The notes below the pieces were generated by a model. The model was not told the DNA's origin, did no database searches, and was given only the letters and a program-made list of their open reading frames with translations. Of a stretch of DNA of 64,000 nucleotides, positions 33,160 through 45,623 are shown in pieces (position 1 is the stretch's first letter; each line of letters opens with the position of its first letter). The DNA lies in contig CM043963.1 of NCBI GenBank assembly GCA_014529385.2, positions 73,575,912 through 73,639,911 of the forward strand, in the 5' to 3' direction. This DNA comes from Adiantum capillus-veneris (lineage: Eukaryota > Streptophyta > Polypodiopsida > Polypodiales > Pteridaceae). Position numbers and translations under genes: made by a program.

Positions 33160-33544
33160 GAGGTGATTTCCAGAGCCTCTACTTGCGTTTTCGCGTCCGC
33201 GCGCGCAATCGCAGTTTTCAGGCAGTTTTCAGAAAATTTGTTCGTGGGAGCATCCTCGACGTTCCGGGAGTATTCTGAGCAGGTGACCTGCGGTTTTACC
33301 CCCCTTTCGAAGCCGTTCGAGCCCTCAGAATTTTGTTCTGAGCAGCGTAGCAGAAGTTACTTTTCGGAGGCGTTTAGATCAAGAGGGTGTGCTTCTTGAC
33401 AAATTTTCTTCAGGTAAACAGTTCTTTTGGGAAGCAGCTTGTCTTAGCTTTGTGCTGAGATTTTGTGTAGAGTTTTGCTTGGATTGGAGAGGAGATTTGT
33501 GAATCTCTTGGAGGTTCTTTTGCTCTCTTGTGTGCATCTACAGT

Positions 33545-36500
33545 ATGGCTCAATCTACGGAGAAAGAGATTTTTGGTGCGTTTACATCCGAAGACAAATT
33601 GGATGGTACCAACTATTCTCTTTGGTCTTTTATGGCCAAAAATGTTTTGGTTGGTAAAGGATTGTGGGATTATGTATCTGGAGATGAAGTTCGTCCAGGT
33701 AGCATTGCACCTGCCACGCCTAGTCGTGGTGCAGCTGTTGGTGCAGGACCCTCACAAGTCACTCCAGAGCAAAAGAGATGGGATACTAAAGATGCACAGG
33801 CTATGGCTGTGATTTCCTTAACCATAAAGAGGACAATCACACCACATATCAGATCTTGCAGAACTTCTGAGGATGCTTGGAACACTCTGCAAGCTATGTT
33901 TGGAGGAAGAAATGCTGCCAGAATAGAGTTTTTGAAGAAACAACTTGACAAAATACAGATGGACGAAGGTGACGATATTGTCGAGCATCTTACAAAAATC
34001 AGGGATCTTAAAGAGCAATTGCTTAGCATTGATGAAGTGATTCCAGAGAAGGACTTGGTTTCCAAAACACTCAATTCACTACCACCATCTTATTTGACTT
34101 TTCAGACTTCTTTGACTCTGTCTTTGCGAGCTAATCCTGACCCTCTTCATTTTGAAGAGTTAGTGGCTTTGCTATTGCAGGAGGATCAATCACGTAAGAA
34201 CAAGTCTTTACAGGTGGATGGTATGGATCATGCTCTTGTTGTACAGAACAAAAACAGGGGTAAAGAGAGTGCTCATCACTCCAAGTCTAGTGCAGGACAA
34301 TCTTCAGAGAAGTCTAAAGGTGATTCCGACAAGTCCAAGAAGAAAGGTAAATGTCACTACTGCAAGAAACCTGGTCACTACATTAGTGAGTGTAAAAAGC
34401 GAATTGCTAAAGAAAAGAAGAAAGAGTCAAGTTTGGTTGTTTCAGCTTCTGGTGATTCTTCTACAGCTAAAGAAGAGTCTGCAAACTTTGTGCAGGATTC
34501 TTATGCTTTTGTAGTATGTTCAAATTTTTCTGCTTATAGTGTTGACAAGACACAAATGATTTGGTACTTTGATAGTGGTGCATCCAGGCATATTACTTCA
34601 GGGAAGGATTTGTTTTGTTCATTGGATGCAGCTCCAGCAGGAAAGAAGGTGACATGTGCAAATAATGCTTCTTATCCAATCAAAGGCGTTGGTAAGATTT
34701 TGATTACCATTTCAGATGGTTCAGATTTATGCTTGCCAGATGTCTTATATGTTCCAGGGATCAAGAAGAATTTGTTGTCTGTATCCTCTCTTGCAAAAAA
34801 TGGTCTTCGGGTCATTTTTGAGGATGACAGATGTGTTGTACGAGATCGAGAGAATGGTTATTCTCTTATCACTACAGGTACGCTGGAAAATGGACTATTT
34901 GTGCTAGATCGTTATGAAAAGCAGATTCAGGTATGTATTGCAGAAACAAAGACTCAAGCCATGCAGGATGCTGAGTTGTGGCATGCTAGATTTGGGCATG
35001 TTGGTTATGGCAGTTTGATGACTTTACAACGTCATAATATGGTGCATGATTTGTCTTTATTGGAGATGCCACCAAGACATGTATGTGAAGGTTGCGTTCT
35101 TGGAAAGATGCACAGATTTGCATTTTCGCAGGATGGTTCAGTTAGAGCGACACGAAAGTTGCAACTTGTACACAGTGATCTATGTGGTCCTATGAGGACG
35201 CCATCTATAGGAAACAGCCTTTATTTTGTGACCTTCATTGATGACTTTTCCAGGTTTTGTTGGGTGTATCCACTCAAAGCAAAGTCAGACGTGTTTGCAG
35301 TTTTTCAACATTATGTCGCCATGGTTGAAAATGAAACAGGTTGCAAAGTACAGACTCTTCGTACCGATCGAGGAGGTGAATACATGTCAGGTGCATTTAA
35401 GGATTTTTTGGGAAAGAAAGGCATTAAACACCAATGCACTATGCCATACACACCACAACAGAATGGTGTTGCAGAAAGGAAGAACAGGTCTTTAATGGAG
35501 ATAGCTAGATGTATGCTCAAGGCTAAGAGTTTGCCTCATAAGCTATGGATGGAGGCAGTTGCTTGTGCAGCACATGTTTTGAACAGGTGTCCTACTCGTG
35601 CCTTGAAGACCATTACTGCATATGAAGCTTGGTATGACAAAAAACCTTCAGTCAGTTATCTTCGTGTTTTTGGTTGTCTTGCTTATGCTCACATCCCTCA
35701 GCAGTTACGTGGGAAGCTTGATGATAAGGCAATCAAATGTATATTTGTGGGGTACAGTAGTGGAAGTAAAGGTTATAGACTTTACAATCCTGCTACAAAC
35801 AAGATTTTTGAAAGTCGTGATGTAATTTTTGCAGAAACTACTGCTCAACCTATGGTTGCTTTTGATGTACCTCATATGCAGACACATGATGTATTTGAAG
35901 GTTTGCTTCCTTCTTTTGTGGAAAATCAAGATTCACAACAGGTTGATAATCTTGATCAATCTTTTGATCAGCATGTGACACCTCATGATGTAGAGGAAAT
36001 TGTGCGTGAAGAGCAAGAAGTTCTCAGGGAAGAAAGAACCTTGCCTAAATGGGTTCAGAAAACTTTGCAGGATAGCAAGTTGGATGCACCGTTGCCACGG
36101 AAAACACGTGCTGGTACTACTTTTGGCAGAGAGCAAGTAGATTTGGCTTGCTTTAGTACTCTTTGTGATGCAGATGAGCCTGATTCATTTGAACAAGCTT
36201 TAGAGTGTGTTCAGTGGAAAGATGCTATGCAGCAAGAAATTGATTCTATTCATAAGAATCATACATGGGATCTAGTGGATTTGCCTACAGGTAAAAAGCC
36301 TATTGGTACAAAGTGGGTTTTTAAGGTAAAAAGGAAACAAGATGGTACTGTTGACAGGTACAAAGCAAGGCTTGTGGCAAAAGGCTATGCGCAACAGAAA
36401 GGCATAGATTATGATGAAACCTTTGCTCCTACTTCTCGTGCGTCCACAGTTAGATCACTAGTTGCAATTGCTGCTCATCATGGTTGGAAAGTGCATCAGT

Positions 36501-37726
36501 TGGATATCAAAACTGCTTTTTTGAATGGTGATTTGCAGGAAGAAGTTTATGTAATTCAACCAAGTGGTTTTGTTGTAAAAGGTCAAGAGCAAAAGGTATG
36601 TAGATTGCGTAAAGCTTTGTATGGTCTCAAACAGGCTCCAAGAGCATGGTATGAGAAGATACATACTTATTTGATTGGCCAGGGATTTCAGAATAGTCCA
36701 ACAGAAAGTACTTTGTATGTCAAAAAGAGAGATGGAGTTCTCATTATGCTAACACTTTATGTGGATGATATGCTTCTTACAGGCAATAGTGAAGATGAAA
36801 TTGAAGCGTTTAAAGATGCTTTGAGAAAAACCTTTGAGATGTCTGATCTTGGTTTGCTACATTATTACTTGGGTATTCAGTTTGTGCAATCAGAAGATGG
36901 CATATACATGTTGCAGGCAAAATATTTGCATAAAATTTTGGACAAGTTTGGTATGCAAAATTGTAAGCCAATCTCTACACCCGTAGAAACTGGATCAAAG
37001 TTGAGCATGCACGATGCTGGAGAACCTTTTGATGTACATACTTATGCAGCAACGGTTGGTTGCTTGATATATTTGGCAGGCAACACTCGTCCAGACATTC
37101 AATTTGGGGTTTCACAAGCAAGCAGATTTATGCACAGCCCAGGTATGCATCATTGGCAAGCTGTGAAGCGCATACTTCGTTACCTTTCAGGTACCCCTAA
37201 TCTTGCCATGTTCTTTCCAAGGGGGGATATGTATGGAAAGCACAGTTCTATGCAGCTTCTTGGTTACAGCGATTCAGATTGGGCTGGTGATTTTGACACA
37301 CGACATTCCACAAGTGGCAATTGTTTTTTCTTGGGAAATGCATGTATATCTTGGCTAAGCAAGAAGCAACCCACAGTGGCTACATCAACTTGTGAAGCTG
37401 AGTACAGGGCAGCTTTCACGGCAACAGTTGATTGTGTATGGATACGCAGGTTATTGGCAGATCTTTGTGAGTGTCAACAGGCACCCACTACCATTTTCAC
37501 TGACAGTCAGAGTGCTATGGCAGTTGCAAGGAATCCAGTATTTCATGCAAGAACAAAGCACATAGAGGTTCACTACCACTATGTCAGGGAAAGGCTACAT
37601 GCAGGGGAGATCACACTAACTTACTGTCCTACACAGGATAACATTGCAGATCTATTTACGAAGGCGTTATCACGAGAAAAGTTTGAAGCTTTCCGAAAAG
37701 CTTTGGGCTTACTCTCATACACATGA
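33545..37726 (+). CDS. Copia Gag-Pol polyprotein, intact, 1393 residues
   Basis: ATG at 33,545 (MAQSTEKEIFG) is chosen over the in-frame GTG at 33,530, because copia Gag starts look like this and a leader of about 400 bp is normal. Order: Gag with LDGTNYSLWSF near residues 18-30; CCHC knuckle CHYCKKPGHYISEC at 270-283; aspartic protease DSGAS with D343; integrase zinc region from LWHARFGH (H480); integrase core D545, D608, E644, an exact D,D35E spacing; RT with GTKWVFKVKRKQDG, DIKTAFLNG and YVDDM (D1074, D1075); RNase H with D1243, E1284 and D1320. The protein self-cleaves, packages the RNA, copies it and integrates the cDNA. There is no stop or frameshift, and no catalytic residue is missing. 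A single Gag-Pol frame is usual for copia. Transcription would come from the 5' LTR. Confidence 0.97.
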   Translation: MAQSTEKEIFGAFTSEDKLDGTNYSLWSFMAKNVLVGKGLWDYVSGDEVRPGSIAPATPSRGAAVGAGPSQVTPEQKRWDTKDAQAMAVISLTIKRTITPHIRSCRTSEDAWNTLQAMFGGRNAARIEFLKKQLDKIQMDEGDDIVEHLTKIRDLKEQLLSIDEVIPEKDLVSKTLNSLPPSYLTFQTSLTLSLRANPDPLHFEELVALLLQEDQSRKNKSLQVDGMDHALVVQNKNRGKESAHHSKSSAGQSSEKSKGDSDKSKKKGKCHYCKKPGHYISECKKRIAKEKKKESSLVVSASGDSSTAKEESANFVQDSYAFVVCSNFSAYSVDKTQMIWYFDSGASRHITSGKDLFCSLDAAPAGKKVTCANNASYPIKGVGKILITISDGSDLCLPDVLYVPGIKKNLLSVSSLAKNGLRVIFEDDRCVVRDRENGYSLITTGTLENGLFVLDRYEKQIQVCIAETKTQAMQDAELWHARFGHVGYGSLMTLQRHNMVHDLSLLEMPPRHVCEGCVLGKMHRFAFSQDGSVRATRKLQLVHSDLCGPMRTPSIGNSLYFVTFIDDFSRFCWVYPLKAKSDVFAVFQHYVAMVENETGCKVQTLRTDRGGEYMSGAFKDFLGKKGIKHQCTMPYTPQQNGVAERKNRSLMEIARCMLKAKSLPHKLWMEAVACAAHVLNRCPTRALKTITAYEAWYDKKPSVSYLRVFGCLAYAHIPQQLRGKLDDKAIKCIFVGYSSGSKGYRLYNPATNKIFESRDVIFAETTAQPMVAFDVPHMQTHDVFEGLLPSFVENQDSQQVDNLDQSFDQHVTPHDVEEIVREEQEVLREERTLPKWVQKTLQDSKLDAPLPRKTRAGTTFGREQVDLACFSTLCDADEPDSFEQALECVQWKDAMQQEIDSIHKNHTWDLVDLPTGKKPIGTKWVFKVKRKQDGTVDRYKARLVAKGYAQQKGIDYDETFAPTSRASTVRSLVAIAAHHGWKVHQLDIKTAFLNGDLQEEVYVIQPSGFVVKGQEQKVCRLRKALYGLKQAPRAWYEKIHTYLIGQGFQNSPTESTLYVKKRDGVLIMLTLYVDDMLLTGNSEDEIEAFKDALRKTFEMSDLGLLHYYLGIQFVQSEDGIYMLQAKYLHKILDKFGMQNCKPISTPVETGSKLSMHDAGEPFDVHTYAATVGCLIYLAGNTRPDIQFGVSQASRFMHSPGMHHWQAVKRILRYLSGTPNLAMFFPRGDMYGKHSSMQLLGYSDSDWAGDFDTRHSTSGNCFFLGNACISWLSKKQPTVATSTCEAEYRAAFTATVDCVWIRRLLADLCECQQAPTTIFTDSQSAMAVARNPVFHARTKHIEVHYHYVRERLHAGEITLTYCPTQDNIADLFTKALSREKFEAFRKALGLLSYT

Positions 37727-37762
37727 TGATCTGCTACCTTGTACGGATTCACACTATCACTA

Positions 37763-37773
37763 CAGGGGGGATT
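37763..37773 (+). other. Polypurine tract
   Basis: CAGGGGGGATT directly before the 3' LTR; primes plus-strand DNA synthesis. Confidence 0.85.
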
Positions 37774-38164
<391 letters not shown>

Positions 38165-39228
38165 AAAGATGCTCATTCTATTACTCGAAAGATCTCTCAA
38201 AATGCTCAAATGGTCCCGACTCTAAGAGCATGTATATGACTGAGGTACAAATCATGCCTGAAAGAAACCTCTGACAAAACCATATACAACTAGCCACAAG
38301 CACATAAACTAAAAAACTAAGCTAAAAAGGTCGGGGGGAAAACCCTCTCCTAAAGAGAGTAAAATATGCTCTTGCACAGGCCAGCTGAGGATGAAAGTTG
38401 CCTTTGAAAGATAAGACGTTCCCCACCAAAAGCATGCTTTTAGATTGCACTCCAAAATCCCAAGATAACCAAAAAGCCACCAGTACTATTAGTGAGTAAG
38501 GAACTTGCTGTTGTTGATAAATTAGCTATATCTGATAGAAAAATAATTTTAAAGGAATTATTGGAATTTTAAGTGAGGGTTTTTCTCACTAAAGACATCC
38601 AATAACAGATATTTCTAGTGCGTCATTCAAAGCAATGACAGAAGCACTGTGAATGGGAATATCTGTAAGTCCACCAAGGACAGGTACATTGATGTGTCAC
38701 ATTGGATGGGTGATAGGGAGCAACGGGAAGAAGTACTTAACCATCCAAAAATGGACATCTCTGATGCATCATAGGATGGGTGACATAAAGCATCGCGAAG
38801 GAGATTGTACCCTAAGTTCGGTGAGAAAGGACTAGGTGATGGGTATTCTTGATGCGTCACATGGTGGTGATGGGGGCATCAAAAAGGGAATATAGTTTAG
38901 TCGAGAGGAATTCCAAACTGTGTTAGAATTGTGCACAAGGATGAATAAAGATGGGTCCAGAGGAAACTTTGAGAAAAAATAGTTGCTTTGTGAGAAAGCA
39001 GGTTGCTTTTCTAGAAAGCAAATGCTTTCCAACGAGGAAGTCTATGTCTGCATTGCATCTGTGCATGTGGCTACATCCACGGACGCCTGGGAAGTGTTGT
39101 GTAAGCGTTGTTTTCAGTTAGTAAGGTTTTATTGAGTTTTTGGGCAGGTTCATACCATTTTTAGAAGACTGGTTGTTCGCCCACCTAATAAGTGGGCAAC
39201 ATTTGCAAAAATAAGGCAGTGAATCAGG
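38165..39228. other. No recognisable gene
   Basis: No motif recognised. A loosely repeated GATGNRTCA...GGATGGGTGA word occurs around 38,690-38,870, possibly a degenerate tandem repeat. Confidence 0.35.
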
Positions 39229-39619
39229 GTGTCCCATTCCTCTCTTTATTTGGAACAAGAGAAAAGTGATCCTCTCTCTCTACTTTGGGCGCTTCCCCTA
39301 CTCTGCTCTATTCTCACCAAGATCCCCTCCAATTTCTTCCACCGTCTGGAGCCTATAAAAGAAGAAATAGTGTCCCATCCTCCCAGATTTGTCAACGCTA
39401 GCACAAAGACATTGCCATTCCTCATGTGCAAGAAAAGGCCGATTCTAGTAACCAGGAGAGGCTGCCGCAAATTTCATCCGCAAAGATTGATGCCGCCGAT
39501 GATGCCCATGGCTGCCCTGAGTGTACCAGATGTCACCAAGACCAACTAAGCAAGTTACATTGCGAACATTGTAGACGGGGCTGATTTACGAGAAAGAACC
39601 CGAGAGTACACCTCTTCTA
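39229..39619 (+). pseudogene. Unidentified frame, cut by the copia-like insertion at 39,620
   Basis: A frame labelled from 39,229 runs to a TAA at 39,547-39,549 and then stays open in the same phase (ASYIANIVDGADL...) to the insertion point. On the far side of the element it stays open from 43,037 to a TAG near 43,121. The product contains KIPSNFFHRLEPIKEEIVSH and PILVTRRGCRKFHPQRL. No family is recognised. Continuity across the insertion suggests the inserted element landed in a once longer reading frame, either a host gene or an older transposon. Confidence 0.3.
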
Positions 39620-39920
<301 letters not shown>

Positions 39921-40358
39921 TTCTCCCACTAAAGGCTGTGTGCCGATAAGTGGCAAGAAGACTAGCCTACAACTAGTATATACAAGAGGTGAGAGAAGAT
40001 GGCTCTCAACCTATGCCCATTGGCTCACTCTGTAACCATTCTAGTGTAGATGCAACATGCATACCACTAGGGCTAGAGCTACGATGACACTTTTGATGCA
40101 GGTATCAAGTGATGACATGTATGGCTCCACAATGCACAATGCCAGTGTCAGTCATCGCATGACTGACAACTTCCACTGCAAATGCACCAATCACATAAGC
40201 AAGATCAGGTCTCAAGACCAAAAAGTCAGACATGAGAGACCCAAAAGCCGACGAAACATGCACTATGTGTGCCAACCTATCCCTGTCAGCAACCTCAGTG
40301 CCATATGCAGCCTGACTATGCATCACCATGTCAGCATCGTCTGGCAAAGGCATATCTG

Positions 40359-41272
40359 CTAAGAATGATTGCAAACCAAAAAATCAACCACTGCAATCAC
40401 ACAAAGCTGTCTGAAAGACACTGTTGTCCTCAAACTATCAAGCACATCATAAAACAACACATCGATCTCTGGCTCAACTGATGTCACCTCAGATGATGAT
40501 TGGCCAAGCTGTGCATCCCCAGAGATACCACTATTTGTGTGAATGTCACCACAAGACAAATGCACAACCTGCTCTCCATGCAGCACATCTGCAAAAGAGA
40601 CACACCTTATCTCTCGCTCCAAACATGACTGCAAATACACAGAGATTGCACCGCCTCGTGTGTCATAAATATGCAAAGGGTATACTAGACCACTCCTAGC
40701 ATCTTTGGCTATCACCAGTGATCCCCTATGCATTTGAAATGACCGCTCTCCAAGTGGTACACAATATCCACTACTTTGCAACTAACGCACTGAAATGAGA
40801 CTCTGGCTAGGTTCTGGTACATAACATACATCTCGTAGCGTAAGCAATGCACCGCTAGGTAAAGACATGCATACATCTCCAGCACCCTCTATGTCATATT
40901 TTGAACCATTAGCAAATTGCACGCAACCAAGTCTCCCACTAGATAAAGAGCAAAACAAATCACGACGTGATGTCACATGAAAAAACTGCATGCTTGTCTA
41001 GTAGGAAACGTGTAGACAATGTGCTATCCCAAGACACAAATTAGTCTGAAGGTTGCATACTCTCTAGCATCTGTCCTCATAGTACCACCACGTATTTGCC
41101 TCTTCTGCTGCCTCATACGCCTGAAGCAATGACGCCTAATATGACCATCATGGTCCCAGTGCCAACATGTCAATCGCGATCTTGAGCGAGAACCGCCTCT
41201 AACCTGAAGCGTCTCCATATCCATGCCAAAACTATGGCAAACAAAGTGTGGGGTAACTCGACCACTACACAA
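40359..41272 (-). pseudogene. Gag zinc knuckle and protease remnant of copia-like element
   Basis: Three minus-strand frames in order. 41,272-41,024 has a CCHC-like knuckle CWHWDHDGHIRRHC, in which the second Cys is Trp, followed by FRRMRQQ. 40,991-40,782 has the protease-to-pre-integrase linker, RRDLFCSLSSGRLGCVQFAN, DIEGAGDVCMSLPSGA and LRDVCYVPEPSQSLISV. 40,781-40,359 begins with the copia Gag-pre-integrase-like LQSSGYCVPLGE.SF and then runs into unrecognised sequence. No catalytic pol domain follows. Shares the CWH..H.G.I.R.CF.RMRQ knuckle with the remnant at 11.6-13.5 kb. Stops between frames make it inactive. Confidence 0.75.
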
Positions 41273-42740
41273 TGCTCAAAATCATGATCAATCGCATCAA
41301 AATTGATGCTCACATATGCCTAAAACAACTCCACAATCTGCAAACTTTGCAAGCATAAACTAGAACAAGCTGCTCAATCGAGCATAAAGCGCATAACCAT
41401 ATACACAAATAGAGAGAAAACTAGCTCAAAACGCGTCCCATAAGAGAAATTGCGTGAAAAAATTTGCAAAAAACCTGTGAAAACTGTGACTAGCCTGTAT
41501 TGTAGCCACACAAGCATACGCAAATTCTCACTCCTGCGAAAGTGGATACAAGAACACAAAACCGTGTCCAAATTGACAAAACCTGTCAAAAGTGAGAGTA
41601 AACACTCGATCACTGTCAAAGTGGGAATATATCGACCACTATACCATCAGAGAGCAAACTGCGAATATGCAAACCATGGCAAGAACTCTTGGGAAAGATC
41701 CGACATAGTTTTTCTTGGAAACTGAGCAAAAACTCAAAAAATCTCACCAAATACGCATGATAATAGACACTGTCTCAGTAGCAAAATCCACAAATGGTCT
41801 ATATGCAATGCCAAAAGCCTGGCAAACTGGCTCACTTCTGACCGAGTAGCTCTATGGACGTGTACCTTTCCAAAAACGTTGCAAACCTGTAAACCTGCTA
41901 CCTGCGAGCTATGGCTAGCTCAAACTGTATCCTCATAATCATACATAGCATGAAACTGTACAAAACCGTGCTAAAAAAGCTCTCTGAAATGCCCCACACA
42001 GTCAAACAATGCGCATGAAATCGCATCCGAATGTGTAATGATCCAAAAGTCACATCCCAAAGTATCACTTGCATACGTAAAAACAAGGTGAATTCTCTCT
42101 CAAATAGCACCACAGTGTGCCATACATAGCCAAAGATGCAAACTGCATCACTCTCTACACTATACAAATCAAACGGCAAAACCTCGATATATCGAGATTG
42201 TTGACAGGCTGATGCAAAAAATTCAGTGCTCAGAATTTCAAAATTTTGATATGGCCAACACGTCCGAAACGTGCCAAAACCTCATGGTAGACTCCTAGGT
42301 TACATGTATCCGAGTCCGGGTGTGAGAGATATGCCAAAACCCTCTGTTTCGGTCCAAAAAAGCATCATAAACTTTTTGTTGTTGCACCTGCTGTAATTTA
42401 GAGCAGAATTTCAAAAAATAGACATCACCATCACGTCCAAAATGTGCCAAAACTCTAATCTAGACTCCCGGATCATATTCATCCGACTCCGTGTGACGGA
42501 GATATGCAAAAAACACTGTTTCGGGAGCCAAAAACAGCAAAAACGAGCTGCAACACTTCTTGTTCCTGCCTTTTTCCGCAAAATTCAGCAATGGATTGAT
42601 ACACAAGCTGAATATACATGCCTAAGCTGAGATCTGACACCATCGAGCCGTACCCACCTCCGCCGAGCTCAAGCCTCCATAGCCGAGCTCTATCGCTTCC
42701 ATCTCGTCGGGAAGCCGTCGCACACGGGTCGCCGCCAAAT
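41273..42740. other. Leader and 5' internal region of the non-autonomous copia
   Basis: No recognisable protein; rich in AAAACTGTG/CAAACTGTG-like words. It separates the primer-binding site from the gag remnant and is unusually long (about 1.5 kb), so an upstream gag part may have decayed beyond recognition. Confidence 0.5.
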
Positions 42741-42753
42741 CTTTGATACCAGT
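42741..42753 (-). other. Primer-binding site of non-autonomous copia
   Basis: On the minus strand ACTGGTATCAAAG follows the LTR end ...CTCACA; a variant of the initiator-Met tRNA site. Confidence 0.75.
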
Positions 42754-42780
42754 TGTGAGTGCGCGAATGCGGTGCGTGTG

Positions 42781-42866
<86 letters not shown>

Positions 42867-43036
42867 ACAGGATGTGGGTGGAGCTCCCAAATCTCACTGT
42901 ATGGGCACCATGTGAGAATGAGTGAGAGATCCTTATTCTTTGTATGTATAAAGAATAACGAGATAAATGTGGGCGGCCGGACACTAGCCGACAGACACGG
43001 GAAAATCATAGTGAGGCACACCACCTTCACCTAACA
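42754..43036 (-). repeat. 5' LTR of non-autonomous copia, with (AG)n inside
   Basis: 283 bp, with (AG)n at 42,783-42,864. The length difference from the other LTR is almost entirely in this tract. Confidence 0.9.
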
Positions 43037-43682
43037 TTCTATGTGTAGGATTGGAAGGGAGGCTTCTCTCTGTAGATCTCTTTCAAGGAGTTTCTTTTTG
43101 AGAACCGAGTTGCATTCCTAGTGTCGAATATCAAAGGTTATGTTTTCATGTTTTGAACTCTAACTATTTGTTTGCAGGGGTACTTCCTCTTCGCGAGGGA
43201 GTAGGAACAAAGAGAGGCATGAGCCTCTTAAAGAGAAAAAGCGCTATGAGGAACTAGAGCTAGACCAGCCCAAGGGTTTCACACCCTGAGTTTGGGAGTA
43301 GATCCACTAATTTGAGAGTGATAGACTCTGGGATCCAGAAGTAGAGATTCCCAAGGAAGGACTTCGTGTCCAAGAAAGCATAGTTGTTCTACACGAAGAG
43401 GACTCTAGGAACGGAGTCACAAAAGAGTTGCAGGGATGTCATATGAGTCTGGAGGTGAGATCCAAAGGCGAGAACCTTGATTCTTGAGGATTCAGAATAA
43501 GGAATGGAGGTTCCTTCAAATAGGGTTTTGCCCTAGGAATAGGGAGTCAAGGCTTCTGAGCACCATCAAGTCTAATTCTAGAACAAACATGGTAATATGT
43601 TCGGTTCAAGTGCTTGTATAGACTTCTCCCCAATAATAAAGATACTTTTACAGGGGGGACCAACCCATCTTCTGGTCCCTAT

Positions 43683-43685
<3 letters not shown>
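43037..43685. other. Flank of the insertion; possible exon-like piece, otherwise no gene
   Basis: A TTTGCAG acceptor-like site at 43,171-43,177 precedes a 37-codon open piece ending in TGA at 43,287-43,289. No family is recognised; treat as unconfirmed. Confidence 0.25.

Positions 43686-43742
<57 letters not shown>
43686..43742. repeat. (CT)n microsatellite
   Basis: About 28 CT units. Confidence 0.95.
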
Positions 43743-43745
<3 letters not shown>

Positions 43746-43968
43746 CTTCAGTATTAATTGATAAATTCTATTTATCTGAGTATATTTTATATTGTTATGC
43801 ACTTCCGTTTGTGATAGTGGTATCAAACCATGGTCTCCTCTCTTTCTCTGTAAAGGAAGACGACTCTAGATATGGGAAGAAGCCATGACAAGACAAGAGA
43901 GAAGTAAGCAAGCGGAACCCTAAGTCCTTCAAGAAAAGCTTGCAGTGTCATGTGCACAAGGCTCTATG

Positions 43969-45593
43969 TGCCACATGGACATGCTTCATCGACCTCCAGA
44001 GCCAGTTTTCCCCTTCTTCCTAGATAGGAGTGTCTAGAATTGTGGGAGGATTACTATCGGCAATTTTGTGAGCCTCTTTGCAGGACTTGCATGTTCAAAC
44101 AAGTCCATTAGATTAGGTTTTCCATTTTTGGAACCCTCTTGCATAAATGATTTGTATACATGTTTTGACAGATGTTATTACACTACAGTGGGCATCTCAC
44201 TGGGCATCTGGCATGACGAGCATGTAGTTCTAGGTTAGAGGTATCCAACAAGCCATTCCCCGCGTCGATCGGATTCCCGAGTGGCAAATGTGCAACAATT
44301 TCACCAAAACTTACACCCCCTGACCAAACTTATTAATAAATCAATTTATTGATTTATTTGTTGGGTCTCTTGGACTGTTTTTCCTACCTAATCCCTAGCA
44401 CTTTAATAAGTCAACATTCTTACCTATAGAGGGAGGCAAAGAGCTAGCGTATTTCCTACCTAACCCCTAGCAAGTTAATAAGTCAATATTCTTACCTATA
44501 AAGGGGGGCAGAGAGCTAGCATCTGTGGAAGATTGAGGAAGCACTAGAACTTTGGAGAGCTTAGCATTTTGGGAGAAGACAGATTCAGCCGAGTGCTTTT
44601 GATAGGATCAACCAACATTTTCCATTCTCAGCCTAGCAGTACGTTCGGCCTAACTATAGATCAGCCCCAGTGTTTTCAATTTGCAACCCTTTTGTCGCAG
44701 GAGCGTGCAAGATCTACAAGTGCTAGTCCTTCTTAGATGCGATTCGGTACTTCAGCAGCCCATTGAGTCTCCTCTTTCCCATTCCCTCGCCAGCATTGAG
44801 TGCTCCATTGCTATCCATCATCGCCATCATGGAGGTCTGCATTTCCAGCCCTGCTTAGAGTGAGAGATCTGCTGCGTTTTATGTCGCAGATCTACGTTTT
44901 TGCAGCCAAATTTCAGCCCTTCATTCCTCTCATATTAGGAGCACAAATCAGTCCCATATCTACCCCTTGACGGCCATCCTCAATCCCACATCGAGAAGGA
45001 TCTGAAGGTGCATCAAATCAACCCCGGAGATGCCTTGTCTTGAGGAGTTACCACGACGGCAACAGTCATCATTCGGGTCGTTAGAGTCTGCACTTGAGGT
45101 ATTGCATGTGTGTACATTCCATTTACGCAATCAAAAGCAAATACCACATTGGCAACAATGTGGGGGCCCTTGAGACGATTAGTTGGGACCCCATCGGGTG
45201 TCATTCTTCTCTTCTCTCTCTTTCTCTCTCCCCGTACACATCTCTACCGCACTCTCATTCCCTCTCTTCAAGGAAAAGAAAAAGGAACCATCATTCAAGC
45301 TAATCACTAACGCAAGGAAAATAAGTAAAGGATTTGTGGAAGTGTAAAACCTAGATCTTCACCGTTTCAATTCCGCTACACCTGACATTGAGCTTTGAAG
45401 ATTTTGCACTCCATCGGGTGCCATTCTCCTCTTCTTTCTCTCTCCCTCTACACATCTCTACCGCACTCTCGTTCCCTCTCTTCAAGGAAAAGAAAAAGGA
45501 ACCATCATTCAAGCTAATCACTAACTCAAGGAAAAGGATTTGTGAAAGTGTAAAACCTAGATCTTCACCCTTTCAATTTCACTGCACTTGACA
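43969..45593 (+). repeat. 5' LTR of outer gypsy element
   Basis: Starts TGCCACAT by comparison with the 3' copy and ends ...TTGACA before a primer-binding-site-like sequence. TATA-like CCTATAAAGG lies near 44,496. It contains two tandem duplications, listed separately. Confidence 0.65.
44381..44524 (+). repeat. 72-bp tandem duplication spanning the TATA region of the LTR
   Basis: TTCCTACCTAAYCCCTAGCA...CTTACCTATARAGG...AGAGCTAGC occurs at 44,381 and at 44,453. The 3' LTR has a single copy (about 63,450-63,520), so the duplication is specific to the 5' LTR. Confidence 0.85.
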
Positions 45594-45623
45594 TCGGTAT
45601 CAGATCTTTGAAGATTTTGCACT
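45191..45623 (+). repeat. 220-bp tandem duplication over the LTR end and primer-binding site
   Basis: CCATCGGGTGYCATTCT... to ...AAGATTTTGCACT is present at 45,191-45,410 and 45,411-45,623. Only the second copy keeps the GGTATCAGA primer-binding-site core; the first has a deletion there. Confidence 0.9.
45594..45606 (+). other. Primer-binding-site-like sequence
   Basis: TCGGTATCAGATC right after ...TTGACA; resembles TGGTATCAGAGC with changes. Confidence 0.5.

Noticed and set aside
33530-33544. Earlier start for the copia polyprotein
   Set aside because: The codon there is GTG; the first ATG, with a normal copia Gag start, is at 33,545.
45013-45303. Small proteins around the gypsy LTR
   Set aside because: These frames lie inside the LTR and its tandem duplication and have no protein support.
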